Shown here: piece after piece, positions 6,073 through 12,012 of the stretch | How positions within the stretch are numbered: position 1 is the first letter of the stretch | How the letters are laid out: every line of letters starts with the position of its first letter | Assembly: GCA_026388365.1 (NCBI GenBank) | Contig: JAPLJW010000140.1 | Coordinates: 1 to 12,012, forward strand | Direction: 5' to 3' | DNA from: Deltaproteobacteria bacterium | GTDB lineage: Bacteria; Desulfobacterota; Syntrophia; Syntrophales; UBA5619 | Length of the DNA: 12,012 nucleotides | Notes under the pieces: generated by a model | What the model was told of the DNA's origin: nothing | Seen by the model: the letters and a program-made list of their open reading frames with translations, nothing else | Databases searched by the model: none | Made by a program: the position numbers and the translations under genes

Positions 6073-7746
6073 GACAGGTTGGGCTTTTTTCGTGATTCTG
6101 GTCCTTTCCGGGTGCGCCATGCCGCACCTTCGCCGCCGGCTGTGGCGCATTCACCGTCCGGCGCGGGCTATCATTACAGCCTCAGCATCCTCCATGCCCT
6201 CAATGAAAACATGGATGCAGCAACCCTGGAAATGGAAGAGGCTCTTCGCATCGATCCCGATTCCCCTTACCTGGCAAAGGAACTCGCATCGATCTACACG
6301 GAAAAGGGAGATACGGAGAAGGCCTTTGCGATCTGCAAGAAGACCCTGGAGGGGCATCCGGACGACAGCGACACCCGCCTCCTTCTGGGCGGTCTCTATC
6401 TGAACCGGAAGGACTACCCCGCCGCTGCCGGGGAATACCGGCGGGTCATTGAACTGGAGCCGGCGAACACCGCCGCCCGCTTCTACCTCGGAACGAGCCT
6501 CGCCGAAATGAAACAATTCGACGCGGCGGCCGACGCGTTCCAGGAACTCCTCAAGATCGATTCCGACCACTTCATGGGGAATTATTACCTGGCCAGGATT
6601 CTTTCCGAGATGAAACGATACGATGAGGCGGAGGCGGGATTCAGAAAGACCCTGGCGCTCCGTCCCCAGTTCGAAGCGGCCGTGATCGACCTCGCTGTCC
6701 TTTATGAACGGAAGCAGATGATCCCTCAGGCGGTTGAGGTCTATCGGAATTTCATCGCTCTCTTCCCCGTGCGACTTCAGGCGCGGATCAAGTTGGGAGA
6801 ACTTTACCTCCAAGAACAACGCTACGACGAGGCGGAAATCGAATTTCAGGAGGTCCTGAAGTTAAACGGCAATAACCGGGATGTGCGGATGACCCTTGCT
6901 CTCATCTATCTCGAAAGGGGCCGGCATGAGAAGGCCGTCGAGATGCTGGCCACCCTGATACGAGAATATCCGAAAGAATACAATATCATGTACCTGCTCG
7001 GCACGACCTATGAGGAGATCAAGGATGACGAAAAGGCTCTGGCAACCCTGCGGAACATACCCGCCTCATCGGAACATTTCAGCAGCGCCCAGATCCGCAT
7101 CGGGATGATTCTGAAAAAACAGCAGCGGACGACCGAAGCCGTTGATTCCCTTCTCCAGGCGCTCGGAAAAAAGAAAGATGCCCCAGGCCTCTACGCATTC
7201 CTTGCATCCCTCTATGAAGAAGAGAAAAAATATTCCGCCGCGGAAGAGCTCATCCAGGAAGGGCTGAGGACCAATCCCGATAGCGTTGATCTCCACTTCA
7301 GCTTCGGGATTCTCTTGGAAAAGACCGACCGATTCGATGAGAGCATTCAGGCGATGAAAACGGTTCTGAAGCTCGAACCGGATCACGCGGAGGCGCTCAA
7401 TTTCATCGGCTATATGTATGCGGACCGGGGAATCCATCTCGACGAGGCGGAGAAGCTGATCCGAAAGGCCCTCCAGTTGAAACCGGGAAACGGCTACATG
7501 CTCGACTCTCTGGGCTGGGTCTTTTTCCGGAATAACAGAATGGAGGAGGCGATCCAGTATCTGAAAGAGGCGTCGGAAGCTCTGCCGGAAGACGCGACGA
7601 TCCTCGAACACCTCGGGGATGCCTATGCCCGGACCGGCCGGCTCCGGGAAGCCGCCGGCGCTTACGAGAAGGCAATCCTGCTGAATCCCGGCCATAACGT
7701 CCTGAAGAAAAAGCGTGATGATCTTGACCGGACGAAAACCCCCTGA
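6050..7746 (+). CDS. Large TPR-repeat lipoprotein, split by an apparent frameshift
   Basis: Two frames together describe one protein. From ATG 6050 (AAGGA about 9 nt upstream) a lipoprotein signal MSRILLRKTGWAFFVILVL ends in the lipobox L-S-G-C with Cys22 (6113-6115). The TPR array lies in the -1 frame: a proline/alanine linker beginning about 6121 (AAPSPPAVAHSPSGAG), then YHYSLSILHALNENMDAATL and some 15 tetratricopeptide units of 33-35 residues to the stop at 7746. Downstream of about 6124 the first frame becomes arginine-rich noise and ends at 6403. A single missing base between about 6116 and 6127 would explain this; the corrected product would be about 565 residues. The TPR frame alone could start only at TTG 6079 or at internal ATGs, with no signal peptide. 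TPR lipoproteins act as outer-membrane-anchored scaffolds; partners are unknown. Start overlaps yibQ by 23 bp. It may be a sequencing error or a real mutation. Confidence 0.8.
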
Positions 7747-7782
7747 TCCCGTTCTCCGTCGGATCGCAATGCCCTTGAAGCC

Positions 7783-8595
7783 ATGAATCAACTGACAGCA
7801 AACGCTCGCGGTCTTCTGCATCGCGGTCTGCCGCTGTTCTGGATTGCGGCTCTCGTCCTCTCCGGCTGCGCCGGATACAAACCCTCCGTACCCATCACAT
7901 TCTATGATTCACCCGAGGCCGCCCTTCGGGCGCTTGCAGCGACCTCCCCTGGCGCGCAGGCGTTCACGGCCACGACCCGGATCACCATTAACCGCAATGG
8001 CGAACGCTACCCATTGAAGGCCGCGGTGATGATGCAAAGGCCGGCCTTGCTCCGTGTGGAATCCATCCCCCTCATGGGTCCCCCGGATTTCTACCTTTCG
8101 GTCGCCGAAGGCGAACTCCGCGTCTATCTTCCCGGAAAGGGCGCTTTCTACAAGGGCCGCGCCACCCCGAGGAATATTTCGCGCTTCTTGTCCGTTTCCA
8201 TGTCCGCCGCCGATACGGTCTCTCTTTTGATGGGCGTTCCTCCGGAGGGCGCAGAGGAGATGCAATCGCTGGGCGGGGATCGGGAAGAAGGGCTTTACCG
8301 CGTCGATCAGTACAAATCGGGAAGAAGGCTGCGCTCCCTGTGGATCGATCCGGCGGGCGGCCGACTCATCCGATTCCGGAGGTTCATGGAAGAGGGAACG
8401 GTTCTTTATACGGCTGATTTCGCGGACCATGCCCGCATCGGGGAGGGTTTCCTGCCGCAGCAAGTGACGATCCGGGGAGAGGAAACGGCCGTTCTGACCA
8501 TACGCCACGCGGATCTCCGGCAGTTTACAGCCGATCGGGAATCCTTTCCCCTGCCGGTCCCGGAGGGGATCACTCCGATTCTCCTCGATCCATAA
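7783..8595 (+). CDS. LolB-like / DUF4292-type outer-membrane lipoprotein
   Basis: The 270-residue product carries a lipoprotein signal peptide with the lipobox L-S-G-C at residues 26-29 (Cys29) after a hydrophobic stretch PLFWIAALVL. The mature part looks like an antiparallel beta protein: FTATTRITINRNGERYPLKA, RPALLRVESIPLMGPPDFYL and SLWIDPAGGRLIRF are alternating strands as in LolA/LolB-fold and DUF4292 proteins. I suggest an outer-membrane lipid- or lipoprotein-handling role from the fold family; no enzymatic motif is visible. Ser30 of lipoproteins is not Asp here (Ala30), which fits outer-membrane sorting. The ATG has only a weak ribosome site (TGAAG). It follows the TPR lipoprotein by 36 bp, likely in one operon, and ends 12 bp from the convergent cpoB stop. 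Confidence 0.75.
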   Translation: MNQLTANARGLLHRGLPLFWIAALVLSGCAGYKPSVPITFYDSPEAALRALAATSPGAQAFTATTRITINRNGERYPLKAAVMMQRPALLRVESIPLMGPPDFYLSVAEGELRVYLPGKGAFYKGRATPRNISRFLSVSMSAADTVSLLMGVPPEGAEEMQSLGGDREEGLYRVDQYKSGRRLRSLWIDPAGGRLIRFRRFMEEGTVLYTADFADHARIGEGFLPQQVTIRGEETAVLTIRHADLRQFTADRESFPLPVPEGITPILLDP

Positions 8596-8607
8596 CAGAC
8601 GTCAGGA

Positions 8608-9504
8608 TTACTTAATCTCGAGGAGCTTCGCCCGGGCGATCCGGGCCTGACTTGTGTTGGGATAATCTTTGGTAACCTGCTGCAGGAGAAGCTTTCCGCT
8701 TGCCTTGTCCCCCAGTTTCAGGAAGGAAAGACCCTGCTTGAGAAGGGCGTAGGGAACCTTGTTCCCCTCCGGAAAGTTCTTGGTTACCTTTTCGTACTCG
8801 ACGATGGCCTTTTCGTATTTCTTCTCGAAATAGTAGCACTCGCCGACCCAGAATTGGGCGTTGTCGGAAAATTCGGTGTCGGGATACTGTTTGAGGAAGT
8901 TTTCAAAGGCCTCTTTCGACTTCTCGTACTTCGCCTCCTTGAAGAGTTCATAGGCCGCTGCATAGAGGGATTCCTTGTCCGTTCTGCCTTTGCCGGCCGC
9001 TTCCTTCGCCGGCGCTGCCGCCGGCTGTTTAACGGCCTTCTCCGCCGGCGCTGCCGCCGGTTCCTCATTCTTGCCGATCCCAAGAAAATTTTCGATGAAG
9101 TTGATTTTGAATGAGAGGTTATCCAGCTTCTCCCGGAGCGCCTTCTCCTCTTCCTCCCGCTTGCCCGTCTTGGAGGACGCGGAAGAGAGGTCCTTCCGGA
9201 GACCATCGGCCGTCCCCCGGATCTGCTGGAGCTGCTCCCGGATATCGGTCATTTCAGCGCGCCCCTCCGCCTGACTGCCCCTCAGCAGTTGGATGGCCTC
9301 ACGGCTCTTTGCGATCTCATTGCGGAGACCCGCGATCTCCTCCCGTAGCGGCGCCCATCCCTGCTCCACAGAGGCGATCTTTTCGTTTGTCACCTGGATC
9401 TGCCGGTTCAGGTCAGAGCGCACCCTGCGCAGATCATCCGTCGTGGCGCACCCCGACACAGACAGGAACGCGATGATGAACAGGGTGCATAGATACCTTC
9501 GCAA
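8608..9504 (-). CDS. cpoB: Tol-Pal system protein CpoB/YbgF, lipoprotein form
   Basis: The predicted 298-residue protein belongs to the CpoB (YbgF) family, which links Tol-Pal constriction to septal peptidoglycan synthesis. It has a lipoprotein signal RRYLCTLFIIAFLSVSGC, then a long coiled coil (about residues 22-150) with many E/R/L heptads such as LREEIAGLRNEIAKSREAI. A flexible linker follows, rich in A, P, E and K, in which a 17-bp DNA segment is repeated at 9008-9024 and 9044-9060. The C-terminus holds about three TPR units, e.g. YAAAYELFKEAKYEKSKEAF. The start is TTG at 9504, since GGAGG sits exactly 8 nt upstream (9513-9517); ATG at 9525 would add seven residues and the frame extends to 9675 without signals. 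E. coli CpoB is soluble periplasmic, so the lipobox is a lineage difference. It is the last gene of the operon, 229 bp after pal. Confidence 0.92.
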   Translation of the reverse strand: MRRYLCTLFIIAFLSVSGCATTDDLRRVRSDLNRQIQVTNEKIASVEQGWAPLREEIAGLRNEIAKSREAIQLLRGSQAEGRAEMTDIREQLQQIRGTADGLRKDLSSASSKTGKREEEEKALREKLDNLSFKINFIENFLGIGKNEEPAAAPAEKAVKQPAAAPAKEAAGKGRTDKESLYAAAYELFKEAKYEKSKEAFENFLKQYPDTEFSDNAQFWVGECYYFEKKYEKAIVEYEKVTKNFPEGNKVPYALLKQGLSFLKLGDKASGKLLLQQVTKDYPNTSQARIARAKLLEIK

Positions 9505-9512
9505 GATTCTTT

Positions 9513-9517
9513 CCTCC
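9513..9517 (-). promoter_or_regulatory. cpoB: Ribosome binding site deciding the cpoB TTG start
   Basis: GGAGG on the minus strand lies 8 nt before TTG at 9504 and inside the coding frame of the longer ATG start at 9525. The ATG start has no comparable element upstream. The TTG start also gives a compact lipoprotein signal peptide. Confidence 0.6.
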
Positions 9518-9547
9518 GCAACCATTTTGATCAGCAAACACCAGAAT

Positions 9548-9691
9548 CCTGTGAGCCCTGCCCTGAAGCGGGACTCACAGGACCATTCCGTCCTCCCGGA
9601 ACGGCCGGATAAACAGCGCCCCACTACACACAGACCTGCTTCCGCGGGCAGGATCTCCCCCGTCGTTCCTGCCACCGTGCGCCTGCGGTGG
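9548..9691 (-). other. Hairpin-rich spacer between pal and cpoB (possible structured RNA leader)
   Basis: The 229-bp gap holds four successive short inverted repeats. CCTGTGAG (9548-9555) pairs with CTCACAGG (9574-9581), 8 bp and exact. CCATTCC (9583-9589) pairs with GGAACGG (9598-9604) with one mismatch that is G-U in the minus-strand RNA. CCTGC (9635-9639) pairs with GCAGG (9648-9652). CCACCG (9672-9677) pairs with CGGTGG (9686-9691). None is followed by a T-run on the minus strand, so they are not classical intrinsic terminators. I recognise no known riboswitch, tRNA or SRP RNA. They might stabilise or process the pal-cpoB message, or carry a cpoB promoter. No gene is seen in the spacer. 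Confidence 0.4.
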
Positions 9692-9733
9692 GCCTTTGAC
9701 AGAGCCGTTCCCCTTGATTTGACCCAAACAACT

Positions 9734-10393
9734 TTATTTTACCGGCGGGAAAATAACAAAATGAGCCCTTCTGTTTTTCGCCCAGGCCGCCTCGTCATGT
9801 CCCTTATCCATCGGCATCTCCTTGCCGTAGCTGATCGTCTTGATCCTATCCTTCTCGATCCCGAGTTCAAAAAGGTATTTCGCGGCTTCCGTCGCCCGCT
9901 TCTCACCCAGCGCCAGGTTGTATTCGGCGGTACCCCGTTCGTCGCAGTGCCCTTCGACCACGAGTTTATAATCCCGGTACTTCAGATACGCCGGTGCACC
10001 CTTTTTCAAAATCTCCTGCGCCTCGGGCTTCAGGTTGTACTTGTCGTAATCGAAGTTGATATCCGCAATCTGCAGCTCTTTCAGGATCGCGGCGGCCTTT
10101 GTCCCCGCTTCTTTCTTCGCCTGGTCGGCCTCGTCCTTGGCCGCCTTTGCCGCTGCTTCCTTCTCTGCCTGCTCCCGGAGGGCCTGTTCACGCAGGGCTC
10201 TCTCCCGGGCCGCCGAATCATCCTGCGCAGCCGCAGCCGTAGCTTCCGCCGACTGCTGGGAAACCGCTTTCTGATCCTGGGTGACCACGGCCCCTTCCTT
10301 CAGCGTCGCCTTCTTGGCACAACCGGTCAGAAATGTAACGGAGAGACATAAAACGATGGCGATCAGCCCAACCCCTACCCAATTCCTTCTCAT
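9734..10393 (-). CDS. pal: Peptidoglycan-associated lipoprotein Pal
   Basis: The product (219 residues from this start) is the outer-membrane lipoprotein that binds peptidoglycan and TolB. It has a hydrophobic signal and lipobox L-T-G-C (Cys25 here), then a charged, alanine-rich helical stretch of roughly 65 residues (ARERALREQALREQAEKEAA and onward). The OmpA-like peptidoglycan-binding domain covers about 110-219: INFDYDKYNLKPEA, VVEGHCDERGTAEYNLALGE and NRRAHFVI contain the usual D, R and N determinants. Two adjacent ATGs occur; AAAGGAG is only 4 nt before the first (10396) and 7 nt before the second, so I prefer 10393. The helical stalk makes it longer than E. coli Pal (173 residues). It is third in tolA-tolB-pal-cpoB. 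Confidence 0.95.
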   Translation of the reverse strand: MRRNWVGVGLIAIVLCLSVTFLTGCAKKATLKEGAVVTQDQKAVSQQSAEATAAAAQDDSAARERALREQALREQAEKEAAAKAAKDEADQAKKEAGTKAAAILKELQIADINFDYDKYNLKPEAQEILKKGAPAYLKYRDYKLVVEGHCDERGTAEYNLALGEKRATEAAKYLFELGIEKDRIKTISYGKEMPMDKGHDEAAWAKNRRAHFVIFPPVK

Positions 10394-10431
10394 CATAGTT
10401 CTCCTTTCTTGAATCGATAACGTTTCCGTGG

Positions 10432-10482
10432 TTCAATAAATTCTATTGAAGAGGATAAACCACTACTGACGGTAAAAATCAA
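10432..10482 (-). promoter_or_regulatory. pal: Candidate internal promoter and 19-bp inverted repeat upstream of pal
   Basis: The 159-bp tolB-pal gap (10397-10555) is far more AT-rich than its surroundings. On the minus strand TTCAATAGAATTTATTGAA (10432-10450) is an inverted repeat with perfect 7-bp arms and contains TAGAAT, five of six matches to a -10 box. A second possibility is TTGATT (10477-10482), 17 bp, TTTATC (10454-10459). The run at about 10485-10512 is nearly all A and T and could act as an UP element. No terminator is seen after tolB. An extra promoter for pal is plausible, since Pal is needed in high copy, but this is inference. Confidence 0.35.
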
Positions 10483-10555
10483 CCTGAAAATGAAAATTAT
10501 TTTTATTTGTGCCCTGAATGCAACCGTTTAGAATTATCCTTCCAACCCAACAGCG

Positions 10556-11866
10556 TCAACGCAAATGGGGAGACCAGCATGGGCTCTGGCAACCGTCGTT
10601 TCCCTCGTACAGCACCCTCACATTCTGTCCGCCCACATTCATGATCTCAATCCTGTGGCGACCGTAACTCCGGACGCTGTAGGCCAGATACCGCCCGTCC
10701 GGCGACCACGAGGGGGATTCATGGTCTAACCCATCAAAAGTCAACTGCTGGGGGTCGCCCCCTTCCGGGTCGATGATGAAGATCTGAAAGCGGCCGTTCA
10801 CGGACCCCTCATAGGCGATCTTTTTCCCCTTCGGCGACCAGGCGGGTGAGGTGTTGTAATTGCCCTGCTGGGTCAACCGCCGAACATTGCCGCCGTCTGC
10901 ATCCATGATGTAGACCTGCGGCGAGCCGTTGCGGTTGGAGACAAAGGCGATCCGCCGTTCGTCCGGGGAGCGGACAGGGGAAACATCGATGGCAAAATCC
11001 CGGGTCAGACGCTGGAGGAGGAGGCTGCCCACGTTCATGTCGTAGATCTCCTGGTTCCCATCCCGGCTCAGGGTCACCAGCAGCCTGGCGCCGTCCCGGG
11101 ACCAGGAGCCGGGCAGGTTCAGCCCCGGATAGAAAGAGATCTTCCGCGTTGATCCGTTCCCCAGATCCCGGAGATAAATATCCGGATTGCCGTCCCGGTA
11201 GGAGGTGAATGCCAGAAACCGGCCGTCGGGGGACCAGCGCGGGGCGAGGGTCAGCGCATTGTAGTTCGTGATCCGGCGAAGATCGGACCCGTCGAAGTTG
11301 ATCGTACAGATGTCCGCCGGGGCGTCGCCCTTCCGGACAAAGGCAATCCGCGTGTCGAATAGGCCCGCCTCGCCGGTCAGGACCAAAAGAATCTCATTGA
11401 CGAACTGCATGACCATCCGGTTGCGGTCCTCGGTTTTTCCGGTATATCTTTTTCCGACGACGAGTTCCCCCCGCAACACGTCAAACAGGCGAAACTCGGT
11501 GATCAGCTCGCGCCCGTCCGTCTGAAATCCCCCCTTGACCAGATATTCGGCCCCGATCACCGTCCAATCTTCGAAACGGATCCCCTCCGCCGTGATCCCC
11601 GCCTGTTTCGGATCCTCCAGAAAGGCCTTCCGGTCCAGGACGTTGAAATAGCCCGTGATCGTCAGGTCCCGGGAGAGGGTGTCGGAAAACCAGGCAGGCA
11701 GATCACCCTGGTCCGCGACGGGCCTGAGGGGTTTAAAATCGGTGACGGCGATGGGAAATTTCTGGAAAGAGGGGGAATCGATGTCTATGTAAACCTTACC
11801 GTAGGCCGGACCGGAGGAGAACAACAGGATCAGGAGCAGAATCAACGGATGTTTCAGATTGCACAT
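10556..11866 (-). CDS. tolB: Tol-Pal system beta-propeller protein TolB
   Basis: The 436-residue protein is periplasmic TolB. It has a cleavable signal (about residues 1-23, ending PAYG before KVYIDIDSP), an N-terminal alpha/beta domain (PIAVTDFKPL, DLTITGYFNVLD, WTVIGAEYLVKGGF) and a C-terminal beta-propeller of PD40/WD40-like repeats. Repeats show W-S-P-D-G-R-x-L-A and I-Y-x-x-D patterns, for example APRWSPDGRFLAFTS and SPSWSPDGRYLAYS, ending in SPCWSPHLR just before the stop as in most TolB proteins. Start ATG has AAAGGA about 8 nt upstream. TolB shuttles between Pal at the outer membrane and TolA. Length is normal. It is 26 bp after the tolA stop, so co-transcribed. Confidence 0.96.
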   Translation of the reverse strand: MCNLKHPLILLLILLFSSGPAYGKVYIDIDSPSFQKFPIAVTDFKPLRPVADQGDLPAWFSDTLSRDLTITGYFNVLDRKAFLEDPKQAGITAEGIRFEDWTVIGAEYLVKGGFQTDGRELITEFRLFDVLRGELVVGKRYTGKTEDRNRMVMQFVNEILLVLTGEAGLFDTRIAFVRKGDAPADICTINFDGSDLRRITNYNALTLAPRWSPDGRFLAFTSYRDGNPDIYLRDLGNGSTRKISFYPGLNLPGSWSRDGARLLVTLSRDGNQEIYDMNVGSLLLQRLTRDFAIDVSPVRSPDERRIAFVSNRNGSPQVYIMDADGGNVRRLTQQGNYNTSPAWSPKGKKIAYEGSVNGRFQIFIIDPEGGDPQQLTFDGLDHESPSWSPDGRYLAYSVRSYGRHRIEIMNVGGQNVRVLYEGNDGCQSPCWSPHLR

Positions 11867-11892
11867 TCAGACTTTCCTTTCAAAGAAGGCCT

Positions 11893-12012
11893 TCAGGACC
11901 TCAATTCAGACGAGTGAAACCGGATCCCCACATCGAGACTGCCTTCGCTGATCCACGCCGGCAGCGGCGGAAAGGGGATAGCCTTCCGGATCGCCTTCAG
12001 GGCGGACTCATC
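11893..12012 (-). CDS. tolA: TolA, C-terminal end (partial)
   Basis: A minus-strand frame entering from the right edge gives 39 residues before TGA. It contains ALKAIRKAIPFPPLPAWISE, then SLDVGIRFHSSEL. The A-L-x-A-I-x-x-A-x-P-x-P-P-L-P pattern followed by a strand ending G-I-R-F is the end of TolA/TonB C-terminal domains. Position directly before tolB fits TolA, the inner-membrane protein that spans the periplasm and contacts TolB and Pal using proton motive force from TolQR. Only the end is present, so TonB-family alternatives rest on context. Confidence 0.85.
   Translation of the reverse strand, partial: DESALKAIRKAIPFPPLPAWISEGSLDVGIRFHSSELRS

Noticed and set aside
6085..6090. T6 run as the slippage site for the TPR lipoprotein frameshift
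   Set aside because: Shifting here would lose the V-I-L-V-L-S-G-C lipobox, which lies downstream of the run in the original frame. The indel must be after the cysteine codon at 6113-6115.
9505..9675. N-terminal extension of CpoB up to 9675
   Set aside because: The extension lacks signals, runs through the hairpin spacer, and would bury the lipoprotein signal peptide inside the protein.
9505..9733. tRNA, SRP RNA, RNase P RNA or a known riboswitch in the pal-cpoB spacer
   Set aside because: No T-loop, GGAAGG SRP loop or conserved riboswitch core could be recognised; only generic hairpins are visible.
9293..10351. Plus-strand open frame of 352 codons antisense to pal and cpoB
   Set aside because: It crosses two well-supported genes and their spacer, the product is R/L/F-rich with no family pattern, and no ribosome site supports it.

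Overview
The window is GC-rich and gene-dense. The gene families point to a Gram-negative, probably strictly anaerobic bacterium of the former Deltaproteobacteria (Desulfobacterota, perhaps Syntrophales-like). The pointers are a ferredoxin-linked 2-oxoacid oxidoreductase followed by an ACT-domain protein, a ctpA-yibQ-TPR-lipoprotein envelope cluster, and a Tol-Pal operon in which CpoB is a lipoprotein. The taxonomic call is inference from gene content; no marker gene such as rRNA is present.

Layout. (1) 1-2061, plus strand: end of the alpha subunit, then complete beta and gamma subunits of a 2-oxoacid:ferredoxin oxidoreductase, then a two-ACT-domain protein. These probably form one operon for amino-acid-derived 2-oxoacid metabolism and its sensing. 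(2) 2098-2505, plus strand: a small RF-1-domain (GGQ) ribosome-rescue type protein. (3) 2610-3242, minus strand: a PspC-domain membrane protein and an HU/IHF-family protein in tandem, followed directly by a decayed C-terminal piece of an XRE-type helix-turn-helix regulator. (4) 3243-3563: divergent intergenic region with palindromes and candidate promoters. (5) 3564-8595, plus strand: ctpA (S41 protease), a 141-bp inverted-repeat element, a YibQ-type divergent polysaccharide deacetylase, a large TPR lipoprotein whose signal peptide and TPR part lie in different reading frames, and a LolB-like/DUF4292-type lipoprotein. (6) 8608-12012, minus strand, converging on region 5 with a 12-bp gap: the Tol-Pal operon read tolA (C-terminus only), tolB, pal, cpoB (ybgF). 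An AT-rich spacer precedes pal and a hairpin-rich spacer precedes cpoB.

Functionally, most of the right-hand 8.5 kb concerns the cell envelope: periplasmic proteolysis, peptidoglycan/division-linked YibQ, outer-membrane lipoproteins, and the Tol-Pal machine that keeps the outer membrane attached during constriction. I found no defence island, CRISPR array, tRNA or rRNA. The non-routine items are the inverted-repeat element between ctpA and yibQ with a diverged extra copy of its end, the frameshift in the TPR lipoprotein, the HTH remnant fused to the HU 3' end, and the multi-hairpin spacer inside the tol-pal operon.
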